The translations under genes were made by a program, and so were the position numbers. This document shows, piece by piece, positions 1-11,509 of a stretch of DNA of 64,000 nucleotides. The stretch is from Chalciporus piperatus. Taxonomy: Eukaryota; Basidiomycota; Agaricomycetes; Boletales; Boletaceae. Numbering within the stretch: the first letter of the stretch is position 1; every line of letters starts with the position of its first letter. The stretch lies in NCBI GenBank assembly GCA_038093975.1, contig JBBPTG010000073.1:1-64000 (forward strand), written 5' to 3'. Under the pieces are notes generated by a model, which was not told the origin of the DNA, did not search any database, and saw only the letters and a list, made by a program, of their open reading frames with translations.

Positions 1-2887
1 TTAAAGATTTCCCGGACGTTGAAATTCCGTCCCATCCTCCCATTTGTCCCGGTTGCGAACTCGGCAAACAGCCTAACAGGACGTTTCCTCATACTGAGAC
101 GCGCGCAAGCGCTCCTTTTGAGTTGATTCACTCTGATCTCAAGTCATTCGAGATAGAATCGTACCATAAGTTTATAAGTTTAAATACGCGGTCGTATTCT
201 ACGATGACTTCACATCAATGTCCTGGCTCGCCCTTATCCGCACCAAGGACCAGACCCTTAAAATGGTCAAACAATTCATTGCTTTCGTCCGCACTCAGTA
301 CAACGCCGTAGTAAAGGCTTGGAAATCCGATGCCGGAGGCGAATACACCTCCAAGGCATTCACGGAATATATGCGCGATGAAGGCATCCGTATTCAACAA
401 TCCGCCCCATACGCACATCAGCAGAACGGGCGTGCGGAACACTTAATCCGCACATTAATGGACAAAGCACAGGCGATGCGTTTACACGCTTGCCTACCCG
501 ATTCTTACTGGGAATTCGCTTTAACGCATGCATCCCACGTGTACAATCGTACACCAATGGCTAGGTTGAACTGGAAGACTCCTATGGAGAAACTTACAGG
601 GGAACAATCCTCCGTCTCCCACCTAAGAGTATTCGGATGTGGTGCATACATGCATCTTCCCGATGAAACAAGGAAAGGGAAACTACTAGGAGGTCAGTGT
701 AGGTTTACTATCATCGGTGGGCCCCTGGTAGTGGTACCCTTTGTTTTTTATACGCCCCCAACAACTCCCGCGCACACGTATTTCGCCATCTTTGATGAGC
801 ATTTGTTTCCTAAGTGTTCCGGTGCACGCCCTCACAGGCCCGTAAGCCACCCACCCACTGAAACACATCGACACACCGATGATGAAAACGAGTCTACCGA
901 CTCTGACTCCTCTGACGATCAGTCTGATGTGGTTAAACCCGCCCCTGATCCACAGCCAGCACGCCCGGAAACCCCACCTGCACCTGCACCTGCACCTCCT
1001 GTCACACCGCCATCTGCTCGTCCACCAGCTGGACCACCTCCCGCTCCACCTCGCCGATCTCAACGTGAACGCCGACCCCCTACTCGTCCTGGGAACGTCT
1101 ATGGCGAAGATCGTCATCCTTTACAACAAATTAAGGACATTGAGAAGAGATCTCGCTGGGAGAAGCTTATCGGACACGGCGAACCATCACGAGAACCGCA
1201 GCGTGAACAACCGATCCCAGGTTCCATGCCCGACTCTAATCCTTCGGAAGACGAGATCGAACGCATAACCAGGGAAGGGGGAGAGGCATTGATTAACTAT
1301 CTTTGCTCTCGTGCTTATATTCCGGATGAAATGAGTAATCCCAACTATCGCGAATGGAAATTCCGTGATATACTCAAACTTCCTGCCGAGGAACAAAAAC
1401 TCTGGCGACAAGCCTGCGAAACAGAGCTTCAGATGCTCAAAGATCGCAAGGTTTACGAGATTGTAGATCGACCAGCTGATCGTAAGATCATTAAAAATCG
1501 CTGGGTATTCGACGTCAAGTCTGACGGTCGTAAACGCGCTCGCCTAGTAGCCAAAGGCTTCTCACAGGTTGAAGGCGTAGACTACGATCAGATCTTCTCC
1601 CCAGTTGTACGATACGAAACGGTGCGGTGTATGCTCGCCCTTTCTACACTTGAGAACTGGTACATCACCGGTCTCGACGTACGATCTGCCTATCTATACG
1701 GCAAACTGGAAGAGGAACTCTACATGGAGTTTCCTGAGGGTTTTACGCCACCCGAATATAAAGGCAAAGTCCTAAGATTACTACGTGCAATATACGGCCT
1801 CAAACAAGCAGGATTATCCTGGTGGCGCACGTTAGACAAGTCTATGGCTGAACTTGGCTTCACAAGGCTCAAGACTGACGCCGGCCTGTTCATATACCAC
1901 AATGGAAATGATATCGTCATTGCGATTGTCTACGTTGATGACGCCCTCTTCTGTGGACCTAACAAAGCTGTCGTAGACAAGCTAAAGGCCACATTCATGA
2001 AGACATGGGAATGTCGAGACCTCGGGGAACCTAAAGAGTTCCTTGGGATGAATCTTCGTCGAGAAGGCAAAAAACTGCACATTGATCAGTGCAAATACCT
2101 CGACAAGGTGCTTGAACGCTTCGGCATGACGAATGCTAAAGCCGCACCCACTCCACTTCCTCAGGGTTATTACCCAGAGAAGAATGTTGCCCCCGTTAAC
2201 TTCGAATTGCGGACGCGCTTTCAAACGGTGATAGGCTCGTTATTATACTTGATGTTAGGCACACGCCCAGACATCGCCTACGCAGTTACCCAACTGGCAA
2301 GGCAATCCGCCAATCCTACTAAGGAGCACTTGGATAGGGCTCTGTACGTATGTCGATACCTAGTCGGTACTCGACAGTACTCCCTTACCTTTAATGGTGC
2401 ATCTGGCAACGGCATTTATGCCTGTACCGACTCTGATTGGGGCCAAGACCCCATCACAAGACACTCGCAGACAGGATTTTTCCTGAAACTTGCGGATGGT
2501 GCTTTCCTTTGGAATTCGCACTTGCAGAGCTCTACCGCCCTCAATTCTATGGAAGCTGAGTATATGGCACTGAGTGATTGCACACGACAAGTATCCTGGA
2601 TACACCACATGTTCTCAGAACTAGGTTATAAGCTAAAAGCTATACCGGTCTGTGGTGATAACCAAGGATCACTATTTATGGGTGAAAATCCCGTTACCGA
2701 GAAGCGTAATAAACATATTCCACTACGGTACTTCTTTATACGTGACGCCGTAATGAAGTGGAAAGAAGTAGAACTCTTCTACATTCCTGGAACTGACAAT
2801 CCAGCGGATATGTTAACAAAGAACCTCGGACATGTCAAATTCGAGAAGTTCCGCTCCGAACTCGGTCTGGTATTCTACACCAGTTGA
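1..2887 (+). mobile_element. Ty1/copia retrotransposon pol, 5'-truncated by the window, one frameshift
   Basis: The main open frame (218-2887) encodes integrase, reverse transcriptase and RNase H in copia order. An integrase zinc-finger end (CPGCELGKQ) is readable at about 40-75. The integrase core has SDAGGEYTS and an HQQNGRAE glutamate region. The copia-type RT carries NRWVFDVK, ARLVAKGFSQ and the catalytic YVDD box near 1930-1945. RNase H has CTDSDWG and ends just before the stop at 2885-2887. The upstream part reads in another frame up to about 180-186, where a one-base slip breaks the protein before the YDDF segment of integrase. Protease and gag would lie left of the window. A Pro-rich linker (about 840-1080) separates integrase from RT, as is usual. 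The element is probably inactive because of the frameshift. Confidence 0.93.
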
Positions 2888-2958
2888 TCTCGCTGATACT
2901 TATCATGCGGAAGTCCTCATTTATGCTTACGTGTCTCCGTACACTTAGCAAGGGGGAG

Positions 2959-3088
2959 TGTTGAACGTAGCGTACATTCTTAGTATAGAAGGTAGTTACC
3001 ACGCTTGTTCTATATCACATTCGGACTCAGTCGATCTGAGTTCCAATACAACTTGACTTGTAACAACAACGTTCGACGTTATCCAACA
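2959..3088 (+). repeat. probable 3' LTR of the copia element
   Basis: A purine tract (2951-2958, AGGGGGAG) follows pol by about 60 bp and is immediately followed by TGTTG. The segment closes with CAACA at 3084-3088, giving TG...CA ends with a 5-bp inverted repeat. At about 130 bp it is short for an LTR. The 5' LTR is outside the window, so the boundary rests on the end motif and the purine tract only. Confidence 0.6.
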
Positions 3089-3097
3089 ACTTCACTG

Positions 3098-3622
3098 CTA
3101 GGTAAGCACCAGAAGTAGTTCCTCACTGGAACCCTCTAAACACACATGAGATGGTTCGTGGATGGCGCGAAGCGCTTGCCACATCTGCGCGGCAGTAGTA
3201 CAGTTGACGAAATGAAGGACTTGGTCGTTTGTGACGGAGGAAAGGAGCTGATTTCGTGCGTCAAGGTCTTGACCCTTCCAATAGATGACAGCGGGGTCGC
3301 TGTCAGGGCCAGGCGGCTTAGGCGTGGTGCCGTTTACGATGACCCAAACTCCTTTATGTTCGAGGACAGTCATGATGCGCATCTTCCAGGGAGTCCAATT
3401 TTCATCGTCCAACTTCTCCTTCTTTGCGAGAGTCGTCATAGGCGTGGGTACGTACTTTGTAGTGGGGACATTGGCTGAGGAGGATACGGTGGTAGAAGTG
3501 GTTTGGGATGATGGAGGAGCGATAGTGACGAATCCGGATTGGTTAAGTGGCTGTGCTTGCCTGGGTGGCGTACCAGGCGGTGTAGTTGTTATAGGAGCTG
3601 GCGATTATGGTGATTGACTCAT
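3098..3622 (-). pseudogene. copia gag N-terminal fragment, opposite orientation, with a premature stop
   Basis: Reading from an ATG at 3620-3622, the frame hits TAA after five codons (3605-3607), then runs open through a Pro/Thr/Ser-rich stretch. It enters a typical copia gag segment (KLDDENWTPWKMRI, then NQLLSSVTNDQVLHFVNC and AAQMWQALRAIHEP) and ends at a stop at 3098. Copia gag proteins are much longer, so only the first third survives. The break lies next to the end of the + strand copia LTR at 3088, which suggests that element inserted into this one. No protease or RT of this second element is in the window. Confidence 0.8.
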
Positions 3623-4916
3623 AATGAATAATGTTTTTCGGGTCAGAGCTCAGGGCTCATAACCTTTCGTAGAACGAGGATAGAAATAGTGAGCGCAGTG
3701 GTGACCTTACAACACACGAGAGCGAGCCCTTCGATGAGGGCCAGGGACGAGCGTGATATTATTAATCCCCTGATACAGGTCGAGATTATATATACAGTGA
3801 ATTGCGAATCCATGGAGTCAGATTTATCATCCTCCCTCGGCATCATATATGGCCGAGCGTAACTTGTATCTGTTTACCCTACTACGCAACAGTCGTAGTT
3901 CGACAAACACTATCACTGCACCGGAGTTGCAAATTGACACAGAGATGCAAACTGACTTGCATCACCTACGACAACCACACCGGAGGTTTCCTATGTTTCT
4001 ATTTAGGTTGGGACCAGTCTGAACAAGATGCTTCTATTTTTTTTTTGAAAAAATTCGAGCAAGAAATGAATCTATTCGATCATTCATGGGGTAGATACAC
4101 AAGTTTAAGCATTGCATGGGCCGGTGACAGACAACAACGACACCAAAAATTCTGTTGTTTGCTCGGAGTATACTAGGGGTAGATTGAAACATCTGGTACA
4201 TTTTTCCGTGGCCCCAAAAGCAACGAGTCCGTTGTGATAAGCAAAATGGCTTCGGAGGGACAAGGAGGGCCTAGGCGTGACAAGATTGGTCGGAGTGCGA
4301 AATCAGATTAGCAGAACGTATGGGATTATTACAACAGCACTAGTTCATGGTATACACTGCAAGCGGAGATTCAAAAATGCATTGTGACGAAGTGTGACAA
4401 TCTACTCAGCATCATTCGGAGAAATTTTGCAACTCTGTGCACTTTGGACTTTTTGCACCGGCATCTCTCTGGCACAGGAAGTTTTGAACGGATCCCTTAG
4501 CTTTTTGTGTAGAATGGAAGGCAAGGCATTTGCCCACCTTCCCATATTTTTTTTGTAGAACCCAATTTTGAAATGCACGAGCTATAAGCTTCGCACCCAA
4601 ACTGTGCAACTCTGGTGCAGTGATAGTTGGTATTCAAGTAGGTTATTATTGGGCTATTTGGGGGCTATTTTTGTACTATTATTAAGCTATGAGCGACCTC
4701 TGATTTTTGGGCTGAGTTTAAACCCCGCGCGTGCCGAAGCGTTGCCGAGAACCGGACCAGTGTTTCCTGATCACGTGAACGATACTTTGTTCAAAAACGA
4801 CCAAGTGCTGATCATCCAAGGTAGTACAAGGAAAACACGGATAAACCTTCGCGAGCCACAAATACGAATGATAACGATAGACACTGAGAAAGCAGCTCAT
4901 TCCTCCCTCCTCCACC
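3623..4916. other. no gene recognised
   Basis: About 1.3 kb between the gag fragment and the transposase remnant. It contains T-rich runs and a repeated TGCAACTCTG word near 4428 and 4604, but no open frame with recognisable protein similarity. The LTR of the minus-strand copia element may lie here; I could not find convincing TG...CA ends. Confidence 0.4.
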
Positions 4917-5513
4917 ATGCCTCGCACGTCTCAAAGGAAGATCTTGCAAAATGCAGTTGATTTGTTAGAGCTCAAAGTTGCAGAAAAAAGACTAAACAAA
5001 CTTACAGGATCAAGAGAGCGAGGACGAGTCAGTTTCCGATGACTCGTTTGACTCCCAAGATGTTATCATCACCCCCCCCACTCCTGTTTCTCCTTTCCTC
5101 AAGTCGGAATTTGACACAGACTCGGAGACTGAGTCAGTTGATTCAGTAGAGGAGAGGGGAGCACATTACCTCCGACTTCTTGGTGCGATTAGATCGCTTC
5201 AGGATGAGGTGGCCAGGACACGGGTTTTGAACCCTGTGGCCGAGCCGTTGATGCACACACCCCAGCTCCAGCTTCTCGACCATTTTGCAGTATTTCAGCT
5301 GCATTTGTTTCGTAAAAAGCTCCGTGTCGACTCAGATATTTTCGACTGCATCTTGGACGAAATCAGCGGCAACCCAATTTTTCAGTCGAATTCCAACAAC
5401 CCACAACTTCCCATTGCCATCCAACTTGCTATTTTCCTAAATCGCGCCGGTCATTATGGAAACGCAGTGACTCCTGAAGACGTAGCCCAATGGGCAGGAG
5501 TTAGTGTAGGTTC
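4917..5513 (+). pseudogene. PIF/Harbinger-like (DDE_Tnp4) transposase N-terminus, cut by a gypsy LTR
   Basis: An ATG at 4917 gives 20 codons, then a very short intron (about 4977-5007, 31 nt) or a frame slip leads into an acidic stretch (DQESEDESVSDDSF). This is followed by RKKLRVDSDIFDCILDEI and NNPQLPIAIQLAIFLNRAGH, then PEDVAQWAGVSVGSV. This is the helix-turn-helix-like region that precedes the DDE domain in Harbinger-type transposases of basidiomycetes. The DDE core is missing: the sequence stops at 5513, exactly where the gypsy LTR begins. The rest does not reappear on the far side of the gypsy element (after 11961), so the locus was rearranged as well as interrupted. Confidence 0.72.
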
Positions 5514-5953
5514 TGTTATGATCTCTCACAACACAGCGGGGACTTTAGGCAACACTAGGCCTATGCGAAGGATATGCTGAGTACTAAAGCTTAATGACAT
5601 GAAGTCACAAATGGATTAGACTGGGGTCTGTGATAAGTACAGGGCTACTTATATACAATTGAGAAGTGCGCACAGACCAACAGCCGAATAAGGAAAACCC
5701 AAAGGGAAAGATAGATAAGGTAAATGGAACGATGATAAGAAAAGGTACCAGGCATGGATTAGGGTCTAGGCCATGACATCATTGCTGACTCATCTAAGTC
5801 TGGACCTTTGTCACGTGACCTGATTATGTAATGCTACAGGGACTACCGGAGCGGATAAAGATGAATCCGGCTTGACCCCTAACTTGTGGACAAAGTCCAG
5901 AGTTCGAATACCGTTGTAGGCAAAAGTTTGAAAAGTTTTTAAATACTATAACA
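5514..5953 (-). repeat. 3' LTR of the gypsy element
   Basis: 440 bp. It aligns end to end with 11510-11961. The left edge is fixed by the last base that differs between the two flanks (C at 5513 against T at 11509). It cuts the Harbinger-like transposase at its own left edge. Confidence 0.93.
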
Positions 5954-5961
5954 CTATCCCT

Positions 5962-8900
5962 CTAGGAATCGCATTCCAGGCGATTCGGCAATTTCCGCAC
6001 AGGAACCTCTGTCAGATTTTTGTATTTCTGAAACAAGGCAGAGAAATTTCCCATGGTCATGTTGATTCGGCGTGGGGCGGACGGGTGCTTTTTGTGAAAA
6101 GCTTTGACAGCTTCAGGTGCATTTGACAAATGCGCTCTCTAACTGTCCTTGTTTAACCTGAGATTTTACTACGTAATCCACCTCGTACTCTTCCTCTCCT
6201 TCTTGATTAACTATTACCGGATCCGGAAGACGGACCGGTTGCCCTTCCAACGGTTCTTTAGCCAGTTTGACCCGTTTGACATTCACCGTGGGATGGATGT
6301 GCATGGAATTGGGCAAGTCTAGTGTGACTGCATTGGGAAGGATCTTCGTGATCTGATACAGTCCGATCCAGTTCTGCGTCATCTTTTTGGAAGGATAAGG
6401 TAATTTGAGGTTGTCCGTGGATAACATAACGAAATCTCCGATTTGATAATCTGGAGCTTCGGACCGATGCTTGTCCGCTTGCTCTTTCATCCGGTTCTGA
6501 GCTTCTTCTAACGCCTGCTCTACTTCTTTGTGTGCCTTTCCACATTTCTCTAAGAATGCACCGGCCGGAGATGAATCACCTTCGAATCCCATGCGTGGGA
6601 AGTAGTGTTTTGTGATAGCGAAGGGGATCGTTCCGGTGGCAGTGGAAAGGGAGGAATTGTGATGGAACTGTGCTATCTTCAACCAATCAGCCCATTCCGT
6701 TTGACGTTTAGCCACGTAAGCGCGGAGATACTGCTGGAGTTCTCGGTTCATACGCTCCGTTTGGCCATCAGTTTGGGGGTGATAAGTGGTTGATAGCTTC
6801 TGTTCTATTCCTAGAAGGGTGCAAAGCTGTGAAGTAAACTCTGATGCAAATTGCGGTCCTCGATCTGAAACAATCGAAGAAGGAAGTCCGTGTCTACACC
6901 AAACATTGTCTCTAAATAGAATAGCTAGTTCTTTTGAAGAAATTGTCTTTTTACAAGCGATAAACTCGACTTCTTTAGAGAAGCGATCTACAATTACACA
7001 AATAGCATCAAAGCCACGTAATTTGGGGAAACCCGTGGTAAAGTCTATAGATATATCCTTCCATGGTTCTTTCGGAACAGGAAGGGGAATTAATTTGCCA
7101 GCTTGTGCAGTTGACTTTCCCTTCGTGAGGGCGCACGTCTGACAATGTTCTACGTAAGTTTTAACGTCCTTTGTGACACCAGGCCACGAGAAATAACGAG
7201 TAACCAGATGCAAAGTACGTCCTTGGCCACCATGGCCACCAATAGGGGAGTCATGAAGGATTGTAAGTAGTTTAGTACGTAAGGAAATCGGTACAAAAAC
7301 TTTGTTTTTATCATTTTTAAATACTATAGACCCCTCGTCAAAAACGAAGCCATCTAGAGTATCATTTTTTATTTTTTCTGATTCGTTTTGTATTTCGTCA
7401 TAAATAGGTGAAGAAAGGGTAACCGTATTAATAAAGACAGAAGCAGGAAGTACAGTAATATTTTTGTTATGGTCGGGATCTGCTTCTCCGTGATCTTCTC
7501 GACGGGATAAAGCATCAGCCCTTCTATTTGTAGAACCCGGTGTATAAATAATCGAGTAATTATACTCTGAGAGCAACGTGTTCCAGCATGCTTGACGTGG
7601 GCTCAGAGTTTGGGGAGATTTCCAGTATTCAAGATTCTTGTGGTCTGTCCAAATCTCGAAGTGTTCTCGACCCATTAGATAATGTCTCCATTCCTGCAAA
7701 GCCCGAATGACAGCTAGAAGCTCCTTGTCATAAACCGGGTAGTTCTTCTCGGCAGAACTAAAGGAATGGGAAATGAAGGCACAAGGCCTCCAGAGGCCAT
7801 CATCACATTTAACCGAGAGCACAGCTCCCGTTGCAATATCACTAGCGTCCGTTTCTACTCTGACTTCTTTAGAGCGGTCAGGATAAGCCAAAAGCGGAGC
7901 GGTAGTGAATTGCTGTTTCAGCTTATCAAAAGCTTGCTGTTGCTCCGGTCCCCACCGGTATGGTGTGTCCTTTTTGGTAAGGTCATTCAAGGGACGAGCA
8001 ATGTCAGCGAAGCCCTGAATGAAACGTCGATAGAAGTTAGCCAATCCTAAAAAGGACTGAACACCCTTCAACCGAGTTGGCGCCGGCCAATCCAGAATAG
8101 CCTGCACCTTCGAATTGTCCATCTCTACGCCTTTCTGGGAGATAACCATTCCCAGGAAATCTACGGAATCTACAGCGAAACTGCACTTTTCTGGTTTTAC
8201 GTAAAGATCGTTCTCTCTGAGACGTTGCAATACGGTTTTAACTATTTCTAAGTGCTCTGCTCTAGTTTTTCCGAACGTAAAGATCATGAGATCATCGATA
8301 TAAATAATGAGAACCCCATGAAGATCGCTAAATAGATCGTTCATCATTTGTTGGAACGTGGGGGGAGAGTTCGTAAGTCCAAAGTACATGACAACTGGTT
8401 CGTAAGCGCCGAATGGAGTAACGAAAGCTGCTTTCCATTCATCGCCTTCTTTTATTCTAACATTATTGTAACCCCAATGTAGGCCCATTTTAGTAAACAT
8501 ATCAGCTCCTTTGAGCTGGTCGATAAGTCCGGAAATGAGGGGAAGAGGGTAAGCGTTTTTGACAGTTCCCTCATTTACGTAACGATAGTCCATAACTAAT
8601 CTCTTTTTACCGTCCTTTTTTGGAATAAAGAAGACAGGAGATGTCTGAGGGGATTTCGACGGACGAAGATATCCTTTCGATAACTCCTTATCGATGAACT
8701 TTTTGATGTCATCAAGTTCTTGTTCGGACATCGGAATCACCCAACCCTTTTTAGGAACGAAATCAGGCTTGAGATCTATTGCGTGGTCCCACGCCTTTCG
8801 GATAGGCATATGCTCACTCTCTTGCTCTGAGAAGACGTCTAAGTATTCGTGGAGCTCTACTGGGACTTTCTCGGTGAGCCCCGCCTCAAACACCCGGCGA

Positions 8901-9544
8901 ATAGAAAAAGAACGATTCAAATGATAGTTGACTACTTTGCACTGATCCGTACAGCGTGTGAATCGTACTCGTTTGGCCACCCAATCAATTTCAGGGTTGT
9001 GCCTCTCAAGCCAATCATAGCCGATGATCATGTGATGAGTGCCAAGTACAGAAACAAACGCGTCCATATGTTCAAAATGTCCATTATGTCCCAAAACGAG
9101 TGAAACCTTGTGAGTGACACCGCCTATCGCTCCCTCTGAGCCGTTGGCGTTGTACACTGGAATAGGAAAAGGAAGTTCTTCCAGTGTCAAACCATGTCGC
9201 TCACAGAACGATTTATCTATAAATGTTTCGGTTGCGCCGGAATCCAACAGAGCGGCAAACTCCATTTTCTTCCATTGCTCCCCTTTATCGTACATAATAG
9301 TAATAGCGAGATCCAGCTCGTTTTTCCGATTCTGATTCCTTACATGTATTTTTGATGGGATTTCTTTTTTCGAATAATTTACCTTGAGGGAATTAAGCAC
9401 GAATTGTTTTACTTCTGTCGCCACGCCACTAAGGGACGCCCTTTCAGAAGAAGAAAAGTTATATTTAAACGGAACACAAGGAGTAGTACTAATACAACCA
9501 TTTGGTAAACTATGTTCGAGCCGCCGAGAACCCATCTCTCTCAT
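5962..9544 (-). CDS. gypsy pol polyprotein (PR-RT-RH-IN, broken chromodomain)
   Basis: The ORF runs from ATG at 9544 to a stop at 6113 (1143 aa). The aspartic protease shows DSGATETFID at residues 101-110. RT has the YIDD catalytic box near residue 415, followed by the gypsy-type RNase H (ETDASDIATGAVL). Integrase has a zinc finger (HLVTRYFSWPG, CQTCALTKG), a DRGPQFASEF block and QTDGQTERMNREL. A chromodomain begins (EYEVDYVVKSQVKQGQLE) but stops abruptly at 6113. In a different frame downstream there is APEAVKAFHKKHPSAPRRIN, a normal chromodomain end, open to a stop at 5962-5964 next to the purine tract. So the middle of the chromodomain is deleted and the frame shifted. The pol ATG overlaps the gag stop as ATGA. 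Confidence 0.92.
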
Positions 9545-10884
9545 TGGCTGTTTCCTTTTAAAGCTTCGGCTGCCTGTGCCTTGGCTTCTGATTCAATATG
9601 GTCGCGCCAGTACGCTTCCGCTTCTTGGTTTGTAAATGCTGCTTGATGCGACATGTAACTTGTGCTGGTGGACGGGCCAGCGGGGTAGGGGGAAGGGGTA
9701 GGAGGGTAGGGTGCAGGGATGGTACCTGCGAAGGGCATCTGCCGGTTGTCAAACGGCAGGGAAGTCTCAACGTATTGTTGCGAATATGGATCCCACATCA
9801 CAACTTGTCTCTGACGCGGTTTGTGTGGCTTTGGGCACGCGTTTGCAAAATGACCTGGTTGGTCGCAATTGAAACAGTTTCCCCGAACGGGGGATCTTGG
9901 CATTTGCTGTGCCGACAGATCCATCGGGGCTCCACGACCAGGCTGTGTGCCTGTGGGAGTGAAACGGGGGGCTGCATACGGAGCGGGAGGACGCGGGAGT
10001 GGGCGAGATGCAATCGGGTATCGTGGTGGAAGGTACGGATACAAAGAAGAAGGCCTAGGGGCAGGAGCGGGTGCTTGACGAACTGGTGCACCACGTTCTA
10101 CAATGATACGCTCGAAGGTACGACCTATCTTTCGGTAGGTATCGATCGTGTCGTTGTAGCTTTGCTCATCAACAGTAGTGTTGATTTGCGCCTGATAATA
10201 AACTTTGTAGTCTATTGCCTTTTTCAGAAGCTCTTTGGCATGAGTATCTGCTATCTCCGACTCCGCCTTCAACAACTCGAACTCCTGGATGAAGATATCC
10301 ACAGGTTTCCCAGCCTGCTTCAATGCTTCCAATTTCCTGAGACTCTCATGAGCGAGAACGTCAATCTGGAAATAGTCCTTGAGCATTTTTGAAAATATGA
10401 CCCAATCTGGCCATGCTCTCAGGCCCATCGGTGTGCGATCTGGTTCTGGCGCCAAGGGATCTTCTTCTGCAGGGGGAGGCGGTGGCAGAAGTTCAAGTCG
10501 AGACCAGGTCTCGATCATCATTTGGGCGTAACCAGCCGCTTTTCCTTCTAACCGTGAGAGGACGGCGAGGCATCGAACCTTGTGATTTTTCCACGTATGG
10601 ACAGACTGCCAAGCGTTAACTTGCGCCCACCACAAACGGAACTTGGTGCGGTCACCATCCCATTTCCCGGGGTCGGCAACCTTTTTGGACACAGAGTCCG
10701 AATTGTCTGAAATGAGCGCCTTCAGAGCGGCGGTGAGAGCAGCGATGGGATCAACTGGATCTGCCATCGGAGTTTCGGGACGGGGAGTAGGGGGATGAGA
10801 GCTTTCGGATGAAGATGGGAAATGACGTGGGGGAGATCGGTAACCTTGAGCTTGTGGTTCCTGATCGTCGAACTCTGCTGACAT
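9541..10884 (-). CDS. gypsy gag with CCHC zinc knuckle
   Basis: 447 aa. A central retrotransposon gag domain (FRLWWAQVNAWQSVHTW, LKDYFQIDVLAHESLRKLEA, VDIFIQEFELLKAESEI) is followed by a Pro/Arg-rich stretch and one zinc knuckle, CFNCDQPGHFANAC (C-X2-C-X4-H-X4-C), at about residues 336-349. A Pro-rich C-terminus with YWRDHIESEAKAQAAEAL follows. The TGA stop (9541-9543) overlaps the pol ATG (9542-9544). The reading frame is intact, unlike the 3' end of pol. The first ATG of the frame lies 625 bp inside the 5' LTR edge, leaving a long untranslated leader. Confidence 0.92.
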   Translation of the reverse strand: MSAEFDDQEPQAQGYRSPPRHFPSSSESSHPPTPRPETPMADPVDPIAALTAALKALISDNSDSVSKKVADPGKWDGDRTKFRLWWAQVNAWQSVHTWKNHKVRCLAVLSRLEGKAAGYAQMMIETWSRLELLPPPPPAEEDPLAPEPDRTPMGLRAWPDWVIFSKMLKDYFQIDVLAHESLRKLEALKQAGKPVDIFIQEFELLKAESEIADTHAKELLKKAIDYKVYYQAQINTTVDEQSYNDTIDTYRKIGRTFERIIVERGAPVRQAPAPAPRPSSLYPYLPPRYPIASRPLPRPPAPYAAPRFTPTGTQPGRGAPMDLSAQQMPRSPVRGNCFNCDQPGHFANACPKPHKPRQRQVVMWDPYSQQYVETSLPFDNRQMPFAGTIPAPYPPTPSPYPAGPSTSTSYMSHQAAFTNQEAEAYWRDHIESEAKAQAAEALKGNSQ

Positions 10885-11509
10885 ATAACCTTACTGAACC
10901 CTATCTTCCAAGGATTCTCTGGGGTTGACAGACACGAGGACGAAGGAAATATTTTTTCGAGTGGAGATAATATCTGCGACGCTTATCAGAATCTTTGCAG
11001 ACCTTCTGAGGAAGTTTCCCAAGATCTGTTTTGATTTTGCACATACACTACTCTCGAACTTCTTTCTTCGAGCAGCAGCAAAGAACTAATGTAATACAAG
11101 ATACTATTTATTTATTGTTTTCTATTTTTTACCTCGGCGGTGCTGCCGGCTTACGTTGCTACGTATGACTCAGCCAAGGGGGCGGCGACGCGCTTTTCCC
11201 TTGTCGTCCTTCGCAATTGGGCACGATCCCAATCCGGTCTTCGAACAAAATACTATAGTACTGAGGGTAACAGAGACGGGGCACTAAAGGCTGGCCCAAA
11301 AGAAGTGAAATGCCAGAAGGCGAATGCGTGACGTCAACGGGTGATCACGCGAACCCGGATCGTGTCTACAGTCAGAGGGTTGGCGCGTGAGCGGGCCCCA
11401 AGACGTCTCGAACGATCAAAAAGCCCCTTGTGCGCTATGGGGAACAGAAACTTTATCCTTATTTATAACGGCGGACGACCGTATAGACAACAGTGGATGG
11501 AGTTGTTTT

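Noticed and set aside
686..1117. Minus-strand frame of 143 codons within the copia pol
   Set aside because: Arg/Trp-rich antisense of the Pro-rich linker of the polyprotein; a shadow frame.
9598..10392. Plus-strand frame of 264 codons opposite gypsy gag
   Set aside because: Antisense of the intact gag with zinc knuckle; Cys/Arg/Trp-rich composition typical of shadow frames.
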